Shown here in pieces: positions 1 to 10,629 of a stretch of DNA of 64,000 nt (within the stretch, counting starts at the first letter, position 1; each line of letters starts with the position of its first letter). Source of the DNA: Moniliella sp. 'wahieum' (taxonomy: Eukaryota > Basidiomycota > Moniliellomycetes > Moniliellales > Moniliellaceae). The position numbers and the translations under genes are program-made. The stretch covers positions 1 to 64,000 of the forward strand of contig RSEE01000067.1 of assembly GCA_003971905.1 (NCBI GenBank), written 5' to 3'. The notes beneath the pieces were generated by a model. It was not told the origin of the DNA. It made no database searches and saw only the letters and a program-made list of their open reading frames with translations.

Positions 1-8
1 CGATGGAC

Positions 9-1070
9 TCAGATCTCCTTGTCGGTTAGTTCTGACTCAGCGTCGGCCTCCATGTCCTCTTGCGATGGTTTCTGTGTCCCGTCCCGCTGCCGGTAGAAGA
101 AGCCTACATTGGGCAGAAATGTCTCCAAGGAAGCTTTTGCGTTTGTGCATACCAATCTCGGGTGTTCCTGTAGCTCGGCCACACGGACGGTGAAGCCGCC
201 GATCACCTCGTACACCATCCGGGAGGCTGGGTGATGCTAGCACTAGCCTTGGCTGCTTCTGCGATCCTAGTCGCGTCTGAATCGGGATTTTCAGTACCTT
301 AATGATGGGTGCAAATCCTGTGGAGGGATCGGGGCCAAAACGAGTGGATGGTGCGGTTAAGATGAGGTCGAACTTTTGAGATTCCTTGTCAGCCCCGAAG
401 CGGAGCTGCAAAAGGATAAGTTAGAATGCATCAGCCACCACCTTCGGAAGACAGGCTGAACGTACAAGAATACCCATGGATCGGAGTCGGATGAGAACGA
501 ACGACGGAATTGACCATGCTCGTTAGGACGGCGTCTTGGTCTGCAGTGCTACTGTCTGAGTAGCCCAGGAGTTGAAGAAATGGGAATAGCTGCCATTGGA
601 CCCGCTTAGAATCTCCACCTTCGGGTGAAACGTGGGGTTGTTTTTGGCGCGAATCCGGTCCTGAGCTCGTCCGCCCGCTCATCGGACCATCGAAGTACCT
701 TGGTGAGTCCAAACTGCAGAGGCGAAGGACGAGGTTAGCAGATGTGCCCATGCATCTTGAACGGAACATACACGGATCAGGCGCTCGGTGAAGTCTGGTT
801 GGGAGGCGGTCCCCGGGGCTTAGGTGCAGCAACGTCGGGGATGGACTGGCCACGGACGGGAGAAAGCGGGCGGGCGAAGGGCGGTGGATGCCTTGCGGAG
901 ACCATCCTGCGTCTTGGCGGTAGTTGCTTCCGACCGCAGGTTCGCCATCATGCTTGGACGGCAGGCCAGGATGCCAGCCGCCGTGAAGGTACTGGCCAAA
1001 CCGAGGGCGCCAGCACGATGCCACAAGGACAAGCAGCACAAGACGCTGGACGACCTGGGGAAACGCCATG
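9..1070 (-). CDS. Hypothetical signal-anchored protein, three exons
   Basis: I do not recognise this protein. The start at 1070 opens with MAFPQVVQRLVLLVLV followed by more hydrophobic residues (ALGALGLASTF in a neighbouring frame), which looks like a signal anchor or cleavable signal peptide. Two introns are well supported: 714-771 (GTATGT donor, CTAAC branch, CTGCAG acceptor) and 406-473 (GTATTC donor, CTAAC, TTTTGCAG). The exon between them reads FGLTKVLRWSDERADELRT, then, after a one-base frame change near 640, NNPTFHPKVEILSGSNGSYS. The last exon includes LRFGADKESQKFDLILTAPS and ends in an acidic tail (EDMEADAESELTDKEI) with the stop at 9-11. The gene is divergent from the NCBP3-like gene across a 350-bp gap. 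Membrane or secretory targeting is inference from the N-terminus; the function is unknown. Confidence 0.5.
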
Positions 1071-1419
1071 GCGGTCGAGCGACCTCGTGGTGGCACAGCG
1101 GAGCAGCGCAAGCCACCGATTGCCTCGCGTGGCAATCGCACCGACTCATTTCAAATGGCTTGCGCAGCCGCCAGCGCCAGCGCCTCACGTAAGCACCTGC
1201 GGGGTTGCGGCGCCGCCGAGCGATTAATTAGACGGAACATGGAGGCGAAACTGAACGTTCAAGTTGAACGCAGGTCGCCAAGCGCCCATCGCTGCCAGCT
1301 GCTGGCTGCGTCGCCGCCGCCTCGCCTTCGCCGGCCATCCGCGTCCCCAACGTTCTGACCCCGACTTGCCCACCTGCGCCCTAGACGCGCCTGCCTGCCT
1401 TTCCCACTCCCTCTGTTCC
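1071..1419. promoter_or_regulatory. Divergent promoter with a palindromic CGTTCAAGTTGAACG element
   Basis: This gap separates two divergently transcribed start codons. It contains the perfect 15-bp inverted repeat CGTTCAAGTTGAACG at 1256-1270, preceded by the overlapping palindrome GAACGTTC. Related elements occur upstream of several other genes in the window. A regulatory role is inference. Confidence 0.4.
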
Positions 1420-3102
1420 ATGGCTGACGGGCTCGATTACGGTGCTCCCGAGCCTTTGGCCGCCTCCAGCACCCAGCCGGTGGACACCGCCGGCCCTGCT
1501 GGTGAAGAGCCTGCTGTTTCGTTGTCTTCAGACTCGGCACCGCCCCCCACTTCCGCCCCCAAACTCATTCACGAAGACCAACTTGTGTCTCAAAATCCCG
1601 AAATGGTACGTCCCCTCCCTCTTGTTTCATGTGGCCTTCCCCCACTGACTTGGCCATGTGCTTTGACCCAGACATTACTCCTGTTCCGACCAGCCTGACC
1701 TGTCGGTTGTGTCTGCAATTGGGATCGACGGCGTGCGGCTGAAGGCGTTGCACGTCTTTGGGGCTCCCATCACGCAGCTTTCAACGTCGCGGGTCTTTGC
1801 TTGGCTCGTGAATTGGGGTGCATCTCCCTTGTCGGTGGAGTGGGTCAATGACTTTAGTTGCAACGTCATCTTCCATGACGAAGAAGCTGCCTTAACGGGA
1901 CTCAAGAAACTGTTACGCCCCTGAGTTGGGTACCACCGTGGCTGAGCCATGGACCAAGACAAAGCCGATCTTGTTGTGGTGAGGGGGCGATGGCGTGGAT
2001 CAAGATCGGGCCGATGCTGTTTGGGCGAGGCATCCACTTCCTCTGCTACCGAGCCGGTGTCGGTTGTCCCTTTGCCCACTTTAGACGCCATGCGTAAGGT
2101 CACATACCATAATGAGTCAAGTCTGACCGAGGAGGAGGAGCAACAATTGGGGCTCGCTCTACTTACCTCGCGCAAGCTACGGCCTGTTCCCATCAAGATA
2201 TACACTTCGGCTGAGCGGAAAGCTGCTGAACAGTGGCTGGTTAATCCAAAAGCGGATGCGCCTCCCTCTGGGGACGTCGACCAGGCCATGGCAGAAGCAG
2301 ATGAAGGAATCCCTCCAGGGGAACAACACGACGACCTGCTCAAGCTCACTTCCACCCTTTACGCCCGTTTCGCTGTCGATGAGTTTGACCGCAAACAACT
2401 GCGTTCCCGTGGGAAAAGTGAGTGGTATCGCCGCTACGGTACCATGCAGGTCGCACAGTGGTGGCATTGAAGGACATTGGCGAACATTCGGGTTCCCCAC
2501 CTCCCCCGGAAATGCCAGAGCCAGATTCCAAAGGCCGCGAGCTCATGGGTGGCCGTCCTCGTTCGTCACGGGACAGATCTGCCTCCCCCGGTCGTGAGCA
2601 AAAGGAGAAATACGAGCGCCCCAGCCATATTCGTGGTAGGGGAGCTACGATGGCTCCCTTGCGTACTCGGGAGAGCACAGAGGGCGGTGCTCAAAAGCAG
2701 CCTAGACTCAAGGGACGGGGGAGTAAGCGTATGGCTGCTGCCTGGAGCAGTGACGAGGACGACGATGGCGTTGAAGATGAGTACGAATGGGACAAGGCCC
2801 AGTCTACTCGGCCAGGCGTCCAGTGGTCAATGACAAACCTGATGAGCGCTCCAACCGATATTAATTGGTTTTTCATATGCGATGCATTTTTATACCTTGC
2901 GCCGCGGCGTCTAACAAAACCCCCCAGTGAGGAGTCTGTATCTACAGCATATGCACGCAGCAGAGGAAGGGCATACCACCCACGAAGGAGAGCCTCTGTG
3001 CATCAACGCAGACTCCAATCTCTTCCTCGCCTCATGGCCAAGGCGACCCCGGCTTGGGAGAGGATGCATCGTACCTTCGAGAGAGCTGCGGACAACTTGT
3101 AG
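1420..3102 (+). CDS. NCBP3-like nuclear cap-binding subunit
   Basis: The protein resembles nuclear cap-binding protein subunit 3 (the former C17orf85 family), which binds capped RNA together with NCBP1. It starts MADGLDYGAPEPL. An intron at 1606-1671 has a GTACGT donor, CTGAC branch and CCCAG acceptor. The core domain reads GVRLKALHVFG, then SPLSVEWVNDFSCNVIFHDE; family members share the pattern ALH.YG and .EW.DD.SCNVV. Downstream, ARFAVDEFDRKQLRSRGKSE followed by WYRRYG matches the conserved basic R-x-YYxxYG region. The tail is rich in RS, RG and DEDDD, as expected for a nuclear RNA-binding protein. At least three frame changes (near 1690, 1925 and 2420) interrupt the reading frame and look like sequence errors. 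The exact C-terminus after about 2880 is uncertain. Confidence 0.6.
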
Positions 3103-3442
3103 GAAGAGACACAAGCAAAGTAACCCACACGCGGGTGGAATGGGCCCATCTCACAGCACGGGAAACGAAGGACCAGACATAGCACTGTGACAGCGACCCA
3201 CGGCAAGCCGTACGCCCCCGAAGCAGTGGTGTTGGGGTGCCCGCGTCCGGCTCGGCTGGCAGGGGTGATTGTGATTTACCCCGCAGGCAAAGGCTGCGCA
3301 GCGGGGCGGAACAGGGCGGAAGAGGGGCGTGGAGCGGGAAGACTGGCGGGCAGGCGGCGGGCCCAGCACGCTCCCTCCACCACACCCTATGGAGTAGGAG
3401 CGGCGGAGGAAGCTCGTCCGCACATGCTTGCTGCCTCCCGCC

Positions 3443-6400
3443 ATGCCCTCCGGCACCGCCCCCCGGCGCCCCGCGGCATGCGCAGCGTCGCGTCCCACGC
3501 CACCCACGCCGCCCTTCCGCCGCTCGAGCGCGCGCGTCTCGCCGTTGCGCGCCGCGCCGCTGCCTACGCCCCGCTCCGCCCGCCCCCATTAGCGCCCCCG
3601 CCCTCCTCCTCCTCCGCCTCCGCCCTCTCCGCCTCCTCCGCCTCCTCCTCCCCTCCCTCCCCTCTTCCTCTCACCTCCTCCCCCCTCCCTTCCCCCCTTC
3701 CCCCCACCGCCGCCGAGCAGCAGCGCCCCCGCGAGACGAAGACCCACCCCGACCACGCACCTTCGACCGCGATCGCCCGCGCCATGATGCCCACTCTCAC
3801 AGCGCTTCCGCACGTATGCGCACCAAGGCCGAGGAACGCCAGCGCATCTTCGCCAAACAACCATCTCTCCAACAGCTCCAGCGTGAGATGCCCCGCGTTT
3901 CTTGATCTTTCGGCCGCACTTGATGCTGGCAATGCAGCCCGCGCTGAAGTCGCTTTCTACCACCTCCTCGACATCCAGCAGTTCCTTCTCGGCGACCGCT
4001 GGGCCTCGCCCTTTATTCTGCTCCGTTCTCAGCAGATCAATCGTCTGCTTAGTCTATGCTCTACCCCCCTGGTCTTGCCGGTGCTGAGGAGTGGGAGGAC
4101 GATGGTCATGGTTTTGACGGCTCTGTGTCCCAACATGATGCAAGCAGCACTGGCTCGGAGAGGTTGCGTGAACGTGGTGCCGCCAAGGCTGCCTTTCGAT
4201 GTCTCGCCATCCTAGAGCGCCTCAACAAATCGCTTCTGCCTTCGCCTGTTAATCCGGCCGTCAGCAAGATGGGTGATGATCTGTCCGTCATGAACGCTCA
4301 CAATTTGACTCTTCAGCGCATTCTCTTATCCCCCATTCAGCCCCACGACCCCCGACCAAACGCACACGCTCACTGGATCCAAGGATGAGACGGTTCTGGA
4401 GCGCATTCTCCACCTCATCTCCCGTCGATCCACTACAATTTCGCGTCTTCACCTGGAGGAGGCACTGTTTGTCTTGCGGATCGCTTGCCCTCAGTCATAC
4501 CCAGTTCTTCAACCTGCTCGCTCTCTCTCTCTCGTGACCCTGCACGCGCGCACGATCTTACCCATCAAATCCGCAATGCTGCTCGAGCCGCTGGCGTCAG
4601 GGACGAGCCCTTGACGCCTCGGCCTCACTGGACGCGAGCCAAGGGCCGACCATACAGGCCTTCTCTTTCCCTGTACGAGGCAAGGACCGCAAATATTGGA
4701 AAGGAGGACAGCCCCCTTCGGGAAAGTCGTTCTTGAACCATATCAGATGAGGCAACATCATAGCCGCAACATGCACATCAAGCGCATTCGTTTTCAGCAA
4801 TATGCCCGTCCCCGTGTTTTCCTCTTGATGATGGATATGGCTGCTCGAGCCACGCCACGTGCACGCACGTGTACCAGTACTCCCGCTGCAGGTCAAACGC
4901 CGCTTGGAGGTCATTCGCCGCCTGCTTGACATGCCTCTTGGTGGCTATTCCTCTGAGGTGCCTCCGGCTGCGCCCCCCCCGAAGGGGAGGACGACCCCCC
5001 TCATGCAGGCCCGGGCGGAGAAAGAGTGGCTCCAGAGTATGAACCTCATGTCGCACTACACTACGTATGAGGTTCGACCGGAGGTTGCACCTCAGTGGGG
5101 GGTATCTGACTTCGATGGGCAGCAAGGACTCGAGGAAGAAGCCGGTGTAGCGCCCGAGATGCTGTTCCCTGGCCCGAGTGGAAGTCAGATTTGAGTCCCT
5201 TGGAGCCTCTGCCGGGGGGTATACTCCTTGGAGCCCACCTGGCATGGGTACCGCACTGGGGGCATTGCAGCTGAGGACGTTTGTCGATGAACTGGAAGGA
5301 TTGCTGGCTGACGAAGAGGCTGCTTCTGACGCGACCATCCCCACTCGCCCTCGCTTCTCTCGTTTTAACCCCAATGACAGCGAAAAGCCACGACAGCGTA
5401 CGTGGACCGCCGACCACTCGCTGCGGGTGATCGAGTGTGGCTGGACCGAGCTCATGCGTTCGCTCAAATGCCTTCGGCGGTCCAGGGGGTAGAGGCTAAA
5501 GCAGTGCCATTGAATGCCCCTTGGCCCGATCGAACAGCTGCATCGGCCAAGATCACCCCCACAATCAAAGGACGAGGTGGAGGCCTTGCGACGCGATCAG
5601 GCAAGGTGATGGAGGAGTTGGGTAGCCGTCTGCACGCATTCTGGTCCTCTATGCCTTTAAATCGCTGACCCTGGACGCCGTACCTCTGATTGTTGGTCAT
5701 GCTACTCGAAACGGGCGCCTCGACACTGCACTGGTCAACACTGTGCTTCGTGGCTTTCGCCTCGCTCGCCCCCCAAATGCGGCTCGAACCTGGGACGTCC
5801 GAGGTAGGCGGCCAAAGCGTTCGCGATGGCGACCAGCCAGTGCCGCGCCCAGCTGGTTTGCAGCCTTCCCCGTTCGAAACGAAGCAGTTTATGACGCGCC
5901 TTGACTTTGCAGACGCGGCCAGAGCCCGACGAGGCTTGCGGCGTGCCGGAGACCTGTCGGCTGCTGAGCTGCGGCGGAACTGGTCCAGCCACCTTGCCAT
6001 TGGACATGTGTCGTATGAACGCCTCTACATGAGGGAACTGGGGCTGGAAGGTCTGGACCAAGATGGCCGCGATGCTGAGCATGTGAAGGCGTCCGCTCCT
6101 GTGCTACCTTTGGCTACTTCTGGGGTGGATGGAACGCCCAGGAGAGAGGAAGCGGATGACGGCACCCCCATCTTGGATGGAGAAGCACAGAGGGAAGCAG
6201 TGGCGAAGTGTGGGACCTTGAGATGCCGACAGCGAGGATGTTGAACAAGAGATGGATCCATGGATGATCCCAGGATATATCCTCAACAGGAAAAGCTTAG
6301 CATCGGATGGCTGAATCCTAAGAGATTCCCTGGCACACCGCTCGCATCACCATCGACCCTGCTGATCTGGCGGACGAGCGAGAAGCCGACTTCATCCGAA

Positions 6401-8125
6401 CGTTTACGAGGCGATGCGGGATGGGGCATTGAGAAACGAGCTGTTGTCGATCCCAACAAGCTCATCGGCCTTGAACTCTTCCCCCGGTTCGTCCCGGCTC
6501 ACCCCCCAGGGCTGCTTGGCTCTCTCCGTGATGATGGACTCGCCTTCAGCGCGAGCGCCGCATTGCGGCCGAGGACGCGATCTCTGCTTCTGCGTCGCAC
6601 CAAAATATTTACCCCGTGTCCCCATGGCACCTCTCCGGTTCTCATTCAGCAAAACAACTTCCTGCGCCTGTCCTGACCGCCCTGGCATGTCCCATCACTC
6701 CTTCACCACGGCCCAGATGATAATAAAGAAGTGGATGGGGATTACGACGTTACCCCCGCAGGCGATCCCCGACCAGGATACTTACGTTTTGGCCATTCAG
6801 TGCTTTTCATGGCAAAGCCATTTGAGCGAGGCCCTTGGAGTACTGCAGGCCATGGTCCAAACTCCCCTCTCTTCTGGGCGACTTGACCCGTTATCTCTTC
6901 CTCAGCCAGGGCGGACGCTGAAGGAGGGAACGGCCGCGCTCGAATTTCTGTCGTCGGCTGTGGAGCTACAACATCAATTTGAGCTGGATCAACAGGCACA
7001 ACAGGCAAAGAGGTCAGTCTCCTCACGGGACGGTCGCAACGCAGCCAGGCGGTTGCAGGATGTGGAGGAGGAGACGTTTCCCCCAAGTTTGGCAATCTAC
7101 GATGGTATTCCGTGCCTTTGCTCGCCACGGTGTCGGACGCATGCTGGAGTTCAACCCGTCCAAACCATCAAAGCACGTTTGAGCTCCCCTGGGACGGGAC
7201 GAAGGCGGCGAGCCCGGGGCCAACGAGCGAGTCAATCCTTGGAACATTCATGCGTTTGTCTACATTTTTGAGGCTTTTCTCCGACTCCCGCCCCGATCTA
7301 CTCCTCGCCGAGCGGGTGGAAGGATGTTTTCAAGGATGATTCCGAATCTAGCTTGGCTCACATTAATCGTATCCTTCGCCTACCCATTCCGTTCCCTCAC
7401 CTTCCCAAGCCCTCGGCCCGCCCGTATGCTCCCGATGCCCCTTCCTGGACCAGGGGAGGGCTTGAATCGTATCGAGTCTATGGAGGAAGAATCGGAGGAT
7501 ATGGCTGACGCGAAAGGGCCATCGTTCGTTCTTCCCACCGAGCTCCTCCATCCTGATCTTCCTTCCAGCGTCGACATCCCCCACAGCTTCCCCTGCTGCA
7601 TCCCTTCCGCCCTCCCATGACCCAAGAAGCAGCAAGTGCTGCACCCTCTGCGACTACCTTTTTTTGGTTGCTGACGGCATTGCGGGTGGTGAGCAACGAC
7701 GAGGCGGACTGGGTACTGGCCTGGGACCGGGTATGGAGTAAATTTAGTCCGCAAGTTCCTTGGATCATCTCGGCTCGGGCTCGCCGCGAGATGGTCCACA
7801 CGCCGGTGTCTCCTCGCATGCTGTGACCAAGTATGGAGTGCGCAGGGCCAACATCGCTGGCGCTCTCTACTTGCAACGCCACGAGGATCTGGGCTCGTTG
7901 TGGCACACCACCATCAAGGCCCAAGCCCGACCCCCGTCTGGTGGAAGGGAGTACTGGATCAACAACGCCCTGCCGCGTCGCATGAGCAAGGCGCTCCATC
8001 AGCTTATGGGTCGCAGCACTCGTCGGGCCTGCAAGGACCCGCCTCGTAGCTCCGTTTTGCACCATGCCATTCTTCCTCATTTGCATAACCATCTTTCGCC
8101 TAGTCAATCCCTTTTGCTCGCATAA
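3443..8125 (+). CDS. Large PPR-like helical-repeat protein, frame interrupted many times
   Basis: A coherent plus-strand coding signal runs for 4.7 kb through all three frames. The N-terminus is Ala/Arg/Ser/Pro-rich, compatible with a mitochondrial presequence, followed by MRTKAEERQRIFAKQPSLQQ (about 3815). Helical segments follow, such as LDAGNAARAEVAFYHLLDIQ (3925) and LDTALVNTVLRGFRLA (5718). A typical 35-residue pentatricopeptide pattern begins PDQDTYVLAIQCFSWQ at 6769 and continues LSEALGVLQAMVQ. The C-terminal block (7840-8125) reads AGALYLQRHEDLGSLWHTTI and ends SPSQSLLLA with a stop at 8123-8125. Fungal PPR proteins usually act in mitochondrial RNA processing or translation. Only one clear PPR is visible, so the family call is tentative, and the start codon could instead be at 3478. 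Confidence 0.4.
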
Positions 8126-8335
8126 AGCATGTCGCCTGACAATTGGAACTAAATAGCCATCTGAACAGGGGCAATGTAGATTGGCATATACAGATACATG
8201 TCGGCCCAGTCAGCTTGGCGAACAGATCTTCACCCAAAGGCGCAAAAGCATAGTGGTACATTAGATTGTGGGGCTGTGTCTCCAGCCTGCGGTAGGAGAA
8301 CGGGCGAAAGAAGACACGCTCTTTGTCCAGGAAGG

Positions 8336-9506
8336 TCAAATCGTGAACAGGATGTTGAGATCCCATGGATGGGAGCTGCTCATCTGTGGATGGATGGCAG
8401 AGGAAGTCAGTACGTTATCGAAGGCCAAGCAAGACGCAATACAGACCTGCGGTTTCTGGGTGTAGGACTTGACTAGCTCATCGCGGAGGGCATTGATGAG
8501 TTGAAGATAGGTAATGTTGGGCCAGCGAGAAAAGACGGTGATCCAAGCAAAACTCAATGCGCCTGTGGCCTTGTTGGCCTCATAGGTATCAGCACTCGTC
8601 TGACTATCTTTGCACCCCGAAAACATCACCACATCAGCTCCCGAGGAACGGGTGCGAATGGTAACATCCTGGGCCGACTTTTCCCTTTCCGCTTGGGCCA
8701 CACTCGCCTTCATGTCGGCACGGGCTTCACCAAGCTTGCCCTTGGTGGCGAGCTTTAACGCCTTGCGCAAGTCATTGCTGATGTTGGCCGCCACGTCAGG
8801 CTCAAGGATCTTGCCGCTGGTGGCGTAGACATAAGGGAGATCCAGCACGGTGCCGCTGTGGCACGAGTCAAACAAGGCGGTTAAACGACAGCCGACAGGT
8901 AACGGGGAGACCATGAGCTGATGCAGCTCATCATCTTCCATCAACCCTTTCTTGAGGTAGTCCAAAGGCACGATACATTCGTTCAGCCCGTCCGCTGAAA
9001 ACAATCAGTCAGAAAGGGGGACTAGCGAGAGTGAAGGGAAATTGCCGGTCAAGAAAGGAATACATACCTTCATCACCTTGAGTCGCTTTGGCCTGAGACC
9101 CATGACCCGAATAGTGGAAAAAGAGTGAGTCGCCGGGGCGAGCACCTTTGACGAGCCAATGCATAGCAGCGGTCATGTTGGCTCGAGTCGGACGACCGCG
9201 TGGGTTTGAGGTTTCATCAGTCAAGACGACCATGTCCTCGGCACGGAAGCCTGCGTTCATGATGAACTTGCGAATGTTGGCCACGTCATTCCAACAACCT
9301 TTGAGCTGCGCCTTGGAGCCAACATAGTTGATCCCGATGAGCAGCGCTTTGCGCCTGCCGGTCATGGTACTGTACTCGTACCGCATCCCATTTTCCATCA
9401 CCCCCCCAGGTGGGCGGTCAAAGCGGACATGGGCATGGCTGTACTCGGAAGGGCCAATGGGGCCATCCACTCGCCCCCACCGGGTTGGTGGGTGAGGGAT
9501 CGGCAT
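8336..9506 (-). CDS. Type I metacaspase (caspase-like cysteine protease)
   Basis: Metacaspases cleave after Arg/Lys and act in fungal stress, proteostasis and cell death. The domain begins YSTMTGRRKALLIGINYVGS. The catalytic His lies in FFHYSGHGSQ and the catalytic Cys in LFDSCHSGTVLDLPY. Two introns are clear: 8995-9067 (GTATGT donor, TTTTCAG acceptor) and 8384-8446 (GTCTGT donor, TAAC branch, CACAG acceptor). The second leaves a small last exon encoding SSSHPWDLNILFTI, which matches the usual metacaspase C-terminus. The protease domain reads through without frame errors. The usual N-terminal Pro/Gln/Tyr-rich prodomain should lie upstream; the sequence between 9507 and about 9820 is Pro-rich in several frames, so the true start may be there. 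It is transcribed in the same direction as the ABC transporter upstream. Confidence 0.85.
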
Positions 9507-10629
9507 TGAGGTGCTGGCTTCGTGGTCTGGAGCGTCTCGAGAGTGGTCGCCTCTGGTCGGGCTCGGGGAGGAGAGGGAGGGCGCAGAGTGGCGTTGGGAT
9601 AGGCCCAGGAAGCCTCGGGGTGGTGGTCGGCGTGGGTGCAGATGGGCTGGTAGAACGGGGTGCCGTCCAGAAACGGCTCGTGCATGTGCATCTCGCTGCT
9701 GTGGTTGGGAGTAGATAGGCCAAGGTCAAACGAGTCAGTCTGGGCATCTTTTGGGCACTCTGGCCCAATCAGGCAAATGGACCAGGCGAGAGAGTTTGTG
9801 ACAGCCGACGTCCCCACAAATTGCCACTGAGTACTTGGTTACTGAATAAACACCAGTGGGGGGATGCCGGCCTAGGCAACCTGCGGAAGCGGCAGCTGCA
9901 ACGAAGGGTCGCGGCATCGCCTGTGCCCTGCGCCTGCGCGTACACGCACTCGCACTCGCCGGACTTACCGCAACTGAAGGAGCCCGGCCCATGGGACGAC
10001 GGGGGTGCTGTCCTCTGACATGCGTGCCGCAGAGCAGGCTCTCGAGCAAAGATATGATGGTGGCGGCGATCACCGTACCAACGCCGGATAGAGCACACTC
10101 GGGGCGGACGAAGAGGGGGTCGGTAGAGGCGCGTGGGGGGGCACGGCAAGCGACCGCAAGCGACAGACCGCAGCCGCTTGCGGCAGCCACTACACACGTC
10201 GGGCAGCTAGGAACAGTCAGGCCTCAGGCCGGTCCTTTAGCGGTGTCCAACGTTCAACGTCAACGTTCAACGTTAATTAATGATCGAAGCCTAGAAAAGC
10301 AACGCCGCGTAGAAGTTCAGTCCGGTAGACAGCGTGTGCCGCCGAGTGCTGTGGTGCCCACGACTTGGGCTGCAGAGAGGCTCAACGGCGCGGCTCGCTG
10401 ACTGACCCCTGTGCCCTTTCTGACATGGGAAGATCTTATGCTTCACCCACGTATCTCCCCCACCAGCTAATAGCCAACCGTCTGAGTCTCCGATTTCAAC
10501 ACAACCACAACATCAGCGTCAAAACAAAGACCTCGTCTATACTGGCAGGGGGGCTACAGGTACATTCTATAGGCCCTGGGAATCAAAGTAACAGTATCAA
10601 TGTAGTAAAGAAACAGAGAGGGGACAGCG
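9507..10629. other. Metacaspase 5' region and ABC transporter 3' region
   Basis: The first 300 bases are Pro/His-rich in several minus-strand frames and may hold the metacaspase prodomain and first exon. The rest has no gene I can support. A CAACGTTCAACG array lies at 10249-10280. Confidence 0.4.
10249..10280. repeat. CAACGTTCAACG tandem array upstream of the metacaspase gene
   Basis: Four near-perfect CAACGTT units in 26 bases run straight into TTAATTAA. The array lies about 740 bp upstream of the metacaspase start used here, and nearer if the prodomain exon is real. It belongs to the GTTGAACG/CGTTCAAC family seen elsewhere in the window. Confidence 0.6.
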
